Assembly: GCF_038181555.1 (NCBI RefSeq)
Contig: NZ_JBBWUA010000016.1
Location: forward strand, 6,175-70,174
DNA from: Desulfitobacterium sp038181555
GTDB lineage: Bacteria > Bacillota > Desulfitobacteriia > Desulfitobacteriales > Desulfitobacteriaceae
Direction of reading: 5' to 3'
DNA: 64,000 nt
Numbering within the stretch: position 1 is the first letter of the stretch; each line of letters begins with the position of its first letter. Shown piece by piece: positions 42,291 through 50,275 of this stretch. The notes beneath the pieces are model-generated. The model was not told where the DNA came from. It saw nothing but the letters and a program-made list of their open reading frames with translations, and did not search any database. A program made the translations under genes and the position numbers.

Positions 42291-44207
42291 ATGAAGTACC
42301 AAGTAAAATTCTTACCAGATGATATATTAATTGAGGTAGAAAAGGGAACCTCCCTGCTCAAGACTGCTTCTCAAGCGGGAATCTATATTAAATCCAGTTG
42401 TGGCGGTGACGGAGCCTGTGGTTCTTGTAAGGTCATCGTGCTTTCGGGAGAAGTAAAATGCGAACGGACCGGAAATCTTTCGCCAGATCAACTTAGTCGT
42501 GGGGTACGCTTAAGCTGTCACACCTTTGTTGAAGGGGATATTACCGTTGAAGTCCCTCCGGAATCGCGTCTGCAAGCTCACCAAGTCCTCCTGGAGGATG
42601 CCAATAATTCATCCTTAGTCCAGGAAACTGAGAAGGATCTGATCGCCTTATATGGCTTTCAACCCTTAGCTTGCAAAGTCAATCTTCAATGTACAGAACC
42701 TACCCTTACGGATAATGCCAGCGACTGGGCCCGTTTGTCCCTGGAGTTAAAGCGAGCTCTGCCAGTCGACAAGCCTTTGGGTATATCACTCTCGGTCTTG
42801 CAGACCCTGCCCGAGGTATTGCGTCAAGCACACTGGGATCTGTCCGTTACATTAACAGATTTGGAGTCGGGTTACACGGTTCTGCGGGTTGAACCAGCAA
42901 ATACTCGACCGGTCTATGGTATTGCTATTGATATTGGCACGACGACTGTTGTTGTCTACTTAGTCGATCTGGTCACAGGCAAAATCGTTGATAAGCAAGG
43001 ATCTTACAACAAGCAAGCGCAATATGGTGATGATGTTATCTCGCGCATAGTCTATGCTGTGGACGCCCCTGAAAATCTAAAGGAAATCCAAAATGCCGTT
43101 GTGGGTACCCTCAATGTACTAATTGACGACATTCTTAAACGGCAGGAACTTCAGCCTCAGGATATTGCCGCGGCCATGGTAGCGGGTAACACAACCATGT
43201 CACAGCTCTTCTTAGGTATTGATCCGCGGTATATTCGCCTAGAGCCCTATATTCCCACCATGAATGCCATACCAGCAGCACAAGCAAGGGAGATAGGACT
43301 AAGACTTCATCCTGAGGCTCTGGTTCATAGCTTTCCTTCCGTAGCTAGCTATGTTGGGGGGGATATTGTTTCCGGTACCTTAGCCACTGATTTGGCGAAC
43401 TCAGAAGAGATCATCTTATTTATCGATATCGGAACCAATGGAGAAATTGTCCTTGGCAACCATGATTGGCTTGTTTCTTGTGCATGTTCGGCAGGACCTT
43501 GTTTTGAAGGGGGAGGAATCCTCTTTGGTATGAGAGCTATGCCCGGCGCAATCGAACGAGTAGACATTGATTCTGAATCACTTGAGGTGAAATTAAAAGT
43601 TATTGGCAAGATCCCCCCGATAGGGATCTGCGGTTCTGGATTAGTTGATTGTTTAGCTAAGCTGCGCAAGGCAGGAATCATTGACCGGGCTGGCAATTTT
43701 CAACTGGAGCATCCTTCACAATCGCGGCGGATTCGTTCCACAGCCGATGATAAGGAATTTGTCTTAGCTTGGGCTCACCAAGCGGGGGGCGACAAGGATG
43801 TTGTCATTACCGAAAATGATGTTAAAAATCTTATTCGGGCTAAAGGAGCGATTTATGCAGGGATTCGTTCTTTGATGCAAGCGGTAGCGATTGAAATCGA
43901 TATGATTGACAGAATTGTCATTGGCGGCGGGTTCGGCAATTATCTGAACATCCACGATTCGGTGGAAATCGGTCTGCTTCCTGATCTACCTCAAGAAAAA
44001 TTCGAGTTTATTGGCAATTCATCAGTGAAGGGGGCGCGTCTGGCCCTGCTTTCACAAAGAGCATGGAATGAGGCTTTGGAGCTTGCCCGCAAGATGACCT
44101 ATATCGAGCTTTCGGTGGGAACTACGTTTATGGATGAGTTTGTTTCTGCTTTATTCCTACCCCACACCGACCTATCCTTATTTCCATCCGTTGAAGGAAG
44201 AGTTTAG
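42291..44207 (+). CDS. Reductive activator of the corrinoid/iron-sulfur protein (RACo type)
   Basis: Uses ATP to reset the inactive Co(II) form of the corrinoid protein to Co(I). About 638 residues. The N-terminal 2Fe-2S ferredoxin domain has Cys37, Cys43, Cys46 and Cys76 (SSCGGDGACGSCK and LSCHTF). A linker domain (about 90-200) precedes the ASKHA ATPase domain: GIAIDIGTTTVVVYLVD (phosphate 1), FIDIGTNGEIVLG and GGGFGNYL. ATG at 42291 has GGGGGGAGG upstream; the frame extends back into acsC without a site. It sits right after acsC, as in other acetogen clusters. Confidence 0.93.
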   Translation: MKYQVKFLPDDILIEVEKGTSLLKTASQAGIYIKSSCGGDGACGSCKVIVLSGEVKCERTGNLSPDQLSRGVRLSCHTFVEGDITVEVPPESRLQAHQVLLEDANNSSLVQETEKDLIALYGFQPLACKVNLQCTEPTLTDNASDWARLSLELKRALPVDKPLGISLSVLQTLPEVLRQAHWDLSVTLTDLESGYTVLRVEPANTRPVYGIAIDIGTTTVVVYLVDLVTGKIVDKQGSYNKQAQYGDDVISRIVYAVDAPENLKEIQNAVVGTLNVLIDDILKRQELQPQDIAAAMVAGNTTMSQLFLGIDPRYIRLEPYIPTMNAIPAAQAREIGLRLHPEALVHSFPSVASYVGGDIVSGTLATDLANSEEIILFIDIGTNGEIVLGNHDWLVSCACSAGPCFEGGGILFGMRAMPGAIERVDIDSESLEVKLKVIGKIPPIGICGSGLVDCLAKLRKAGIIDRAGNFQLEHPSQSRRIRSTADDKEFVLAWAHQAGGDKDVVITENDVKNLIRAKGAIYAGIRSLMQAVAIEIDMIDRIVIGGGFGNYLNIHDSVEIGLLPDLPQEKFEFIGNSSVKGARLALLSQRAWNEALELARKMTYIELSVGTTFMDEFVSALFLPHTDLSLFPSVEGRV

Positions 44208-44228
44208 AAAGCATTGGAGGGAAGAATC

Positions 44229-44984
44229 GTGACAAAATATGTTGCCGTCGCAGGTAAGGGCGGAGTAGGTAAAACAACCTTCACAGCACTTTTACTTCGA
44301 CAAATGGTGAAAGAACTTCAGGGAAAAACTATTCTCGCTGTAGATGCAGATCCCAATGCTAATTTGAATGAAGCTCTTGGTTTAGAAGTTACAGCAACTA
44401 TTTCCGAGTTATTGGAGGATTCCAAGAACCCCAAAGCTATTCCCACTGGTATGCCTAAAGACGTATTCATCGAATACAAGCTACAACAAAGTCTCATTGA
44501 ATCCAAAGATATCGATCTGCTGGTTATGGGGGGGCCACAAGGTCCTGGCTGCTATTGCTATCCTAATGATTTGCTGAGAAAATATCTTGAAACGCTGGGA
44601 AACAACTATGATTTTGTTATAGTTGACACAGAAGCAGGGCTTGAGCATATCAGTCGGAGAACGATTCCCCGAATCGATCTAATGTTCGTCATCAGCGATT
44701 CATCTGCGCGTGGAATCCGTTCAGCCGGACGAGTCAACGATTTGATTAACGGATTGCGTTCGGCTGTGAATGAGGTATTTCTTGTGGTCACTAAAACCAC
44801 AGAGGGAAGCTTGGATTCACTCCAAAAAGAAATTGACAAGACCGGACTTCGGTTAATTGGGGATATTCCCCTGGATTCTATGGTTGTTACCCACGATTTA
44901 GAGGGTAGTCCCCTCTATACTTTGCCGGACGATTCCCTTGCCGTGCAAGCCGTCCAAAAAATCTTAATCAAAACCCTAAAATAG
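44229..44984 (+). CDS. acsF: Nickel-insertion/maturation ATPase of AcsF type
   Basis: A second MinD-like ATPase of the operon, about 251 residues, proposed to mature the acetyl-CoA synthase A-cluster or CODH. The Walker A is AGKGGVGKTT (Lys10, Lys15), and Cys108-Tyr-Cys110 (GPGCYCYPND) is the CXC metal pair. It is clearly diverged from the CooC encoded first in the operon. GTG at 44229 is used because GGAGGGAA lies 7 bases upstream; the frame from 44214 starts in that site. Placement between the activator gene and acsD matches AcsF in Moorella-type clusters. Confidence 0.9.
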   Translation: MTKYVAVAGKGGVGKTTFTALLLRQMVKELQGKTILAVDADPNANLNEALGLEVTATISELLEDSKNPKAIPTGMPKDVFIEYKLQQSLIESKDIDLLVMGGPQGPGCYCYPNDLLRKYLETLGNNYDFVIVDTEAGLEHISRRTIPRIDLMFVISDSSARGIRSAGRVNDLINGLRSAVNEVFLVVTKTTEGSLDSLQKEIDKTGLRLIGDIPLDSMVVTHDLEGSPLYTLPDDSLAVQAVQKILIKTLK

Positions 44985-45007
44985 AACTAGAGAGGAGAGA
45001 GGTTCAT

Positions 45008-45973
45008 ATGGCCGTTGCTCTCATTAAAGAAAGATATCAAAATAAAGTTGGAGAAGTTATCCTCGGCGCAACCGCTACTGAAGGGGGTACACGTACTTCA
45101 GTTATTAAAGTCGGCGGAGACGCAGCTCTACCATTTCTTCATTTCGAAGGAAAGATTGATAACCGAGCAGTTATTGCAATGGAAGTTACAGATATTCCTC
45201 CTGCATGGAACGATATCGTCAAAAGTCAATTCGGAGATGTGATCAATGATCCTGTGGCTTGGGCAAAGAAATGTGTTGAAGAATACCATGCCGATATGAT
45301 CTATTTAAAACTTATCGGGGCTAATCCAGAAGGGGAAAATCGTAGTTCTGAAGAGTGCGCCAAAGTAGTAAAGGATGTTTTAGCAGCTGTGGGAGTTCCC
45401 CTCATCGTAGCCGGTTGTGAGGATCCGGAAAAGGACAACGAACTCATGGCTGCCATAGCCGAAGCTACTGCAGGTGAAAACCTTCTGATTGGTATTGCCG
45501 AGCAAGATAATTACAAGTCCATTGCGGCAGCAGCCATGGTGCATAAACATAATGTTATTGCTCGTTCGCCATTAGATATCAATATTTGTAAACAGCTCAA
45601 TATCTTGATCTCAGAAATGGGATTGCCTTTGAATCGTATTGTTATTGACCCCATGATTGGTGGGTTAGGCTATGGTATCGAATATGCCTATTCCATTATG
45701 GAAAGAGCACGTCTGGGTGCCTTAGCTAATGATAAAATGCTCTCAATGCCTATGATATGTACTGTGGGCTATGAAGCCAATCGTGCTAAAGAAGCTAATG
45801 CTGCCGAAGACGAGTTCCCAGGTTGGGGTGATCTTAATGAGCGCGCGATTCTTTGGGAGACCTTAACTGCTACAGCTCTTCTCCAAGTCGGTGCGAGCAT
45901 TCTTTTAATGAGAAATCCTGCTGCGGTTAGACTCGTCCAGCAGAATATCAGTGATCTGATGGAAGGCGCATAA
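45008..45973 (+). CDS. acsD: Corrinoid/iron-sulfur protein small subunit
   Basis: The beta subunit of the methyl carrier, a TIM barrel that pairs with AcsC and docks the methyltransferase and acetyl-CoA synthase. 321 residues, the normal length. The sequence GGDAALPFLHFEGKIDNRAVIAMEV near the N-terminus and PMIGGLGYGIEYAYSIMERARLGA are family-typical. GAGAGGAGAGAGG precedes the ATG. It carries no cluster of its own. A 182-base structured gap separates it from acsE. Confidence 0.95.
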   Translation: MAVALIKERYQNKVGEVILGATATEGGTRTSVIKVGGDAALPFLHFEGKIDNRAVIAMEVTDIPPAWNDIVKSQFGDVINDPVAWAKKCVEEYHADMIYLKLIGANPEGENRSSEECAKVVKDVLAAVGVPLIVAGCEDPEKDNELMAAIAEATAGENLLIGIAEQDNYKSIAAAAMVHKHNVIARSPLDINICKQLNILISEMGLPLNRIVIDPMIGGLGYGIEYAYSIMERARLGALANDKMLSMPMICTVGYEANRAKEANAAEDEFPGWGDLNERAILWETLTATALLQVGASILLMRNPAAVRLVQQNISDLMEGA

Positions 45974-46155
45974 CACGTAGACTTTAAAGTAAACCCGGCT
46001 TCGCCGAGCTTTAAAAGAGCGCGTGCAGTTGAGGCGAGGCCGTTGGTTGCTCTTATACTGGAGGATAGTATGCAACGAGGCTATACTTTCTGAAAGTACA
46101 AAATTATATCCCTAGAGGGTACCTTTAGGCTGTAAAAAGAAAGGACGTGGATCAA
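45974..46155 (+). other. Structured spacer between acsD and acsE
   Basis: No gene supported beyond a 7-codon frame. Several short hairpins can be drawn, including TTTAAAG/CTTTAAA closing over CGGC-TTC-GCCG, ATACT/AGTAT and ACTTT/AAAGT. There is no T-run terminator, so transcription probably continues. The spacer may tune acsE relative to the upstream genes by processing. Confidence 0.4.
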
Positions 46156-46950
46156 TTGATTATAATTGGTGAACGAATTAATGGGATGTTTAAAGATATC
46201 GGCGACGCCCTTCGTAATAAAGATGCAAAGCCTATCCAAGAATGGGCATTGAAGCAACAAGAAGGTGGGGCTCATTATCTTGATGTTAATTCCGGACCGG
46301 CTGTTCCCAAGGAAGAACGTCCCGAGGCTTATGAGTGGATGGTCAAAGTAATCCAAGAAGTCTCTGAAATTCCTTTGTGCCTAGATTCTACAAACTATAA
46401 TGCCATTGAAGCAGGCTTGAAGCTCTTAAAACGTCCGGGTATGATTAATTCTTGCCCCGCAGAGCGCGAAAAGATCGAGCGGGTATTCCCAATGGCTGTC
46501 CAATATAACGCGGCCTTAATCGGGTTGACTATGGACAATAAAGGCATCCCTAAAGATGCCGAAAACCGTATCGCCTTCGCTATGGAGCTTGTTGCAGCAG
46601 CAGATGAATTTGGGTTACCGATTGATGAACTCTATATCGATCCCCTGATTTTGCCATGCAATGTTGCTCAAGAGCATGCACCGGAAGTTCTTGAATCTAT
46701 CCGTATGGTAAAAACCCTATCTAATCCTGCACCCAAAACAGTTCTTGGACTTTCCAACGTATCACAAAATGCTTTGGATCGGCATCTCATTAACCGTACC
46801 TATTTAGCTATGGCAATGTCAGCAGGCCTGGATGCGGCTATTCTTGATGCTAACGACGACGATTTAGTTGACGTTGCAGCAACCTGTGAAATCCTCTTAA
46901 ATAAGAGCATTTATGCGGATTCTTATTTGAAAGTTTTCCGCCAGCGCTAA
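46156..46950 (+). CDS. acsE: Methyltetrahydrofolate:corrinoid/iron-sulfur protein methyltransferase
   Basis: Moves the methyl group from methyl-H4folate to cobalt of the AcsCD protein. About 264 residues, a TIM barrel of the pterin-binding family. Family-typical sequence includes the start IIIGERINGM, HYLDVNSGPAVPKEERP, PLCLDSTN, MINSCPAEREK, YIDPLILPCNVAQEHAPEVL and TVLGLSNVSQNA. TTG at 46156 gives the N-terminus expected from other AcsE proteins; a GTG 9 bases earlier is in frame but abuts the AAAGGA site. Last gene of the pathway cluster, followed by a terminator. Confidence 0.95.
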   Translation: MIIIGERINGMFKDIGDALRNKDAKPIQEWALKQQEGGAHYLDVNSGPAVPKEERPEAYEWMVKVIQEVSEIPLCLDSTNYNAIEAGLKLLKRPGMINSCPAEREKIERVFPMAVQYNAALIGLTMDNKGIPKDAENRIAFAMELVAAADEFGLPIDELYIDPLILPCNVAQEHAPEVLESIRMVKTLSNPAPKTVLGLSNVSQNALDRHLINRTYLAMAMSAGLDAAILDANDDDLVDVAATCEILLNKSIYADSYLKVFRQR

Positions 46951-46986
46951 GATTGTCATATCAATCATAAGCTAATCAACTCTTCT

Positions 46987-47016
46987 ACAGACCCCTTATA
47001 AGGGTCTGTTTTTTTA
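46987..47016 (+). terminator. Terminator of the acetyl-CoA pathway operon
   Basis: ACAGACCC (46987-46994) with GGGTCTGT (47002-47009) and a 7-base loop, followed by eight T residues. Confidence 0.92.
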
Positions 47017-47171
47017 TGTCCAAACAAATATTTCCTAACCGTCTCAGTAGGCGCGGATGCGAAAGGGCGACTAACTCCACGCTTCTTAAGCTGTTTATAC
47101 TCAAATTAGACATACTCAGCCATTAAACTGCATAGCTATCATGGAAAAGAAGTAAACGGAGGTGGACAACT

Positions 47172-48344
47172 TTGGAAGCCTTTTACAGCGATGATCAAGA
47201 AATACGGGAATGGGTTGATTTATTCATCGAGAAATTATTTACCGTAAACCTGCTATCAGGAAATGACGCCGATGGCGAGTTTTATCAGGGACGGCAAGCT
47301 GTTGAAAAAATTGCATCATCTTTCCAAGAGATATTAGACCTACCCAATGAGGTCCTTATTGATGGTATCCGTCAGTTAGTAGAGCAACGATTACCTGACC
47401 ATCGAGTGATAGACAATTTTCCGGACTTTTACGTCCTTATGAATGATATGATACTGGCAGGACTACAAAGCATGAGAGAGAATGAAAAGGATCGTTTTCC
47501 TCAGCAGATATCTAATTTAAAAGGTCTGCAACACATAGAGGGTTCCTCAATCATGCCAAGCTCTAGAGTGGCACTTAATGGCAGCGGGACTTTAACTAAA
47601 GATAAAGAGATGGATTCTTCCTTTTCATTAAGACATCACCTACTAAAAGCCTTTGATTCACCACTAGCTATCGATTCGTCGGCTGAAATAAGTATAGTGG
47701 AAACAGCACACAGTCCGGTTAGCGCGACAAGCAATAGCCATATAGGTGTCACGGATGTAAGCTGCATCAGTGACAATATCATAGTTGAAGACACCTTAGT
47801 TGAAGACACCGTAGTAACTGACATCGCAATTGAAGACAGCTATAACTTAGAGTTTGTTGAAGAGTATAGTAGTGCCAAAGATGATGAATCCATACCTGCT
47901 TTAAGCATGTCGGTTACTCTGCAAAAAGAGGAAGACTCTCATGAGGACATAAGTTTTCCGCCTGCAAGAGATAGAGATCCTTTTCGCTTTAATGCCCAAA
48001 AAAAGAAAAATAATGATGTTCTGGCCGAAATTCCCGTTAAGCCAGTCGTCATGATCCAGGAAATACCCCAAAATGGCATGATGCTTTCTCGTGTCCTAAA
48101 GCAACTGTATGGGGACCTGCCCATTCAATGGAATATTACTGTTCAAAACCTTGTTTTCTTTGCCAAGGCTGGAGAACTACTAATTTATATAGAACCAAGT
48201 TACTCCTCGGAAGTTACTGAAACAGAAGCAAACAAAATCATTAAGAAAATTAAAAAGGACAACTTTAGGGTCTATATCTGCAAGCACGAGGATTTGGCCT
48301 ATCCAAGACGTTTAGAAAGAGGAATTCGTCGAGTAAAGCGTTAA
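47172..48344 (+). CDS. Unrecognised protein with two globular ends and an acidic repeat linker
   Basis: 390 residues, no signal peptide or membrane span. The N-terminal helical part (about 1-115) has repeated charged helices (REWVDLFIEKLF, VEKIASSFQEILDLP). The middle (about 115-280) is low in complexity, with near-repeats VEDTLVEDTVVTDIAIEDS. The C-terminal domain (about 300-390: SRVLKQLYGDLPIQWNITVQNLVFFAKAGELLIYIEPSYSS ... RRLERGIRRVKR) is alpha/beta and ends very basic. GGAGGTGG lies 6 bases before the TTG start. No family is recognised. It lies between the acetyl-CoA pathway and a DegS/DegU-like pair. Confidence 0.65.
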   Translation: MEAFYSDDQEIREWVDLFIEKLFTVNLLSGNDADGEFYQGRQAVEKIASSFQEILDLPNEVLIDGIRQLVEQRLPDHRVIDNFPDFYVLMNDMILAGLQSMRENEKDRFPQQISNLKGLQHIEGSSIMPSSRVALNGSGTLTKDKEMDSSFSLRHHLLKAFDSPLAIDSSAEISIVETAHSPVSATSNSHIGVTDVSCISDNIIVEDTLVEDTVVTDIAIEDSYNLEFVEEYSSAKDDESIPALSMSVTLQKEEDSHEDISFPPARDRDPFRFNAQKKKNNDVLAEIPVKPVVMIQEIPQNGMMLSRVLKQLYGDLPIQWNITVQNLVFFAKAGELLIYIEPSYSSEVTETEANKIIKKIKKDNFRVYICKHEDLAYPRRLERGIRRVKR

Positions 48345-48450
48345 CAAGTAACTTTCAACACCCTTTTTCCATTTGACAGGTAGGATATTAAATGCAAGGT
48401 GTCGAATACAGTCAAAGAATAAAAAGGTAGTGTTGAAAAGAGGGACAACA

Positions 48451-49590
48451 GTGACAGACCGATTGGGTATCATCATTAGCAATACCCTAAATGCGATCGA
48501 ATCCAGCAAGGAAGAGATTTTTTACATTGCCGAAACAACCCGCGCAGAAAACGAGCGATTAAAACAGGAATCTTCTCAGATTAAGGGAGAGATTCTGCGC
48601 ATTATTGATGACGTGGACAAATATCAAAAATTAGAACGCCGACTTCGACAACGGCTAATGGAAGTGAGCAGGGATTTCGGGAATTATTCGGAAAAGGTGA
48701 TGTTGGATACATACACTCAGACGAAAGATGTTCAAGTTCAACTACAACTGCTCCAATCCCAAGAAAACCAATTGAGAAGCCGACGAGATGAAATTGAACG
48801 TTCTTTAAAACAAATGGAAAAAACTATCGTACGAGCCGAAACCTTACTTAATCAAGTGACCTTAGCCATTAATCTTTTGCATGGCGGAATAGCCGAGCTT
48901 AACCATAACAATCCTCCTGAGAATAGGCAAGAAACAGCCCTCAAAATTATTCGTGCACAAGATGAAGAGAGACGTAGAATTGCCCGCGAGATTCATGATG
49001 GGCCGGCTCAAAATCTTGCGAATATTGTTTTAAGATTAGAAATTACTGAAAAGCTACTTGCACTTGATCCAAATCGTGTGCGAACAGAAATCTCTGATCT
49101 TAAAGGGCTGGTTCGTGCTAACTTAAAGGATATTAGGCGTATTATCTTTGATTTACGCCCCATTGCTCTTGATCAGCAAGGCTTTATTTCTGCTCTTGAT
49201 AGATATTTGATCAATTTCCAAGAGACATATAGTATAATCTGCGATTTTCAAGTGTTGGGTAAAGAAAGGAATCTATTACCTGCTATAGAAGTCGCCCTTT
49301 TTCGTTCCCTTCAAGAAGGCATGACCAACATAGCTAAACATGCACATACCAATTGGGCAAGAATCCTCATTGTCTATGAGGATTCTCAAATAACTATTCA
49401 AATCACCGATCGCGGAAATGGTTTCAATGTGGACGATGCGTTTATTAATCCAGGAGATCATTTTGGTTTGATTGGTATGAAAGAGAGAATTGAAATGTTT
49501 AAAGGTCAAATGAAAATTAAATCTTCCCCATTGAAAGGGACCACAGTAAAGCTCATCATACCAACAAGTAACGAGGAGGGATGGGAATGA
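48451..49590 (+). CDS. DegS-like cytoplasmic sensor histidine kinase
   Basis: About 379 residues, no membrane segment. An N-terminal coiled coil of about 170 residues (sensor part, like B. subtilis DegS) precedes a HisKA_3 dimerisation domain with RRIAREIHDGPAQNLANIVLR, whose His is the expected phosphorylation site, and an HATPase domain (SLQEGMTNIAKHAH, ITDRGNGFNV, FGLIGMKERIEMF). GTG at 48451 has AGAGGGA 6 bases upstream. The end overlaps the response regulator start (ATGA). The signal is unknown. A role near the DegSU type (motility, exoproducts or metabolism) is inferred from similarity only. Confidence 0.9.
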   Translation: MTDRLGIIISNTLNAIESSKEEIFYIAETTRAENERLKQESSQIKGEILRIIDDVDKYQKLERRLRQRLMEVSRDFGNYSEKVMLDTYTQTKDVQVQLQLLQSQENQLRSRRDEIERSLKQMEKTIVRAETLLNQVTLAINLLHGGIAELNHNNPPENRQETALKIIRAQDEERRRIAREIHDGPAQNLANIVLRLEITEKLLALDPNRVRTEISDLKGLVRANLKDIRRIIFDLRPIALDQQGFISALDRYLINFQETYSIICDFQVLGKERNLLPAIEVALFRSLQEGMTNIAKHAHTNWARILIVYEDSQITIQITDRGNGFNVDDAFINPGDHFGLIGMKERIEMFKGQMKIKSSPLKGTTVKLIIPTSNEEGWE

Positions 49591-50225
49591 TACGAGTTGT
49601 GATTGCCGATGACCATCCACTTCTGCGTGAAGGGTTGAGAAGAATCCTAGAATTTGAAGAGGGAATTCAAGTGGTTTGTGAAGTGGGAGATGGCCAAGGT
49701 GCGATCAATGTATCACGTACCTTAGATTATGACATATTACTTATGGATTTAAATATGCCCGGTGTCAATGGATTAGAAGCCTGTCGGGTCATACGTCGCG
49801 AAAAAGAGAAGATTGGTATTCTAGTTCTGACTGTGGATGACTCCGATGAAAAAGTATTTCAAGTCCTTCAGCTCGGTGTTGCCGGTTACCTCCTGAAGGA
49901 TGTAGATCCTAAAACTTTAGTCGACTCCATCCACAAAGTATATAACGGGCAGCCAATACTATCTCCAGCAGTTACCGGAAAATTACTTGGACAATTAGCA
50001 AATCCCCCTCATACAAAAGAAACCTATGGATTGAGTGATCGAGAATTGCAAATCCTAACCTATGTCGTTAAAGGCTCATCTAATCGTGAAATCGGACAAG
50101 CACTGTATATCAGCGAAAAGACAGTAAAGAATCATCTGTCCAGCATTTTTCGCAAGCTGGAGGTTGAGGATCGTACGCAAGCCGCCTTAAAAGCAGTAAA
50201 GCTCAAAATGGTGCAGTTGGATTGA
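49587..50225 (+). CDS. DegU-like response regulator (NarL/FixJ family)
   Basis: About 212 residues. The receiver domain (1-120) has the acidic pair in VVIADDHPLLREGL and the phosphoacceptor Asp in DILLMDLNMPG. Lys in YLLKDVDPKTL completes the site. The C-terminal LuxR-type helix-turn-helix (150-205) reads LSDRELQILTYVVKGSSNREIGQALYISEKTVKNHLSSIFRKL. ATG at 49587 has GAGGAGGG 6 bases upstream; an earlier ATG at 49581 directly abuts the site. The overlap with the kinase gene makes them a coupled pair. Target genes are unknown; neighbours on either side are candidates. Confidence 0.92.
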   Translation: MIRVVIADDHPLLREGLRRILEFEEGIQVVCEVGDGQGAINVSRTLDYDILLMDLNMPGVNGLEACRVIRREKEKIGILVLTVDDSDEKVFQVLQLGVAGYLLKDVDPKTLVDSIHKVYNGQPILSPAVTGKLLGQLANPPHTKETYGLSDRELQILTYVVKGSSNREIGQALYISEKTVKNHLSSIFRKLEVEDRTQAALKAVKLKMVQLD

Positions 50226-50275
50226 TTTAATGATAAGAAAGACTTCATGACAATATCGGGCAAACGGAGGGTTAT

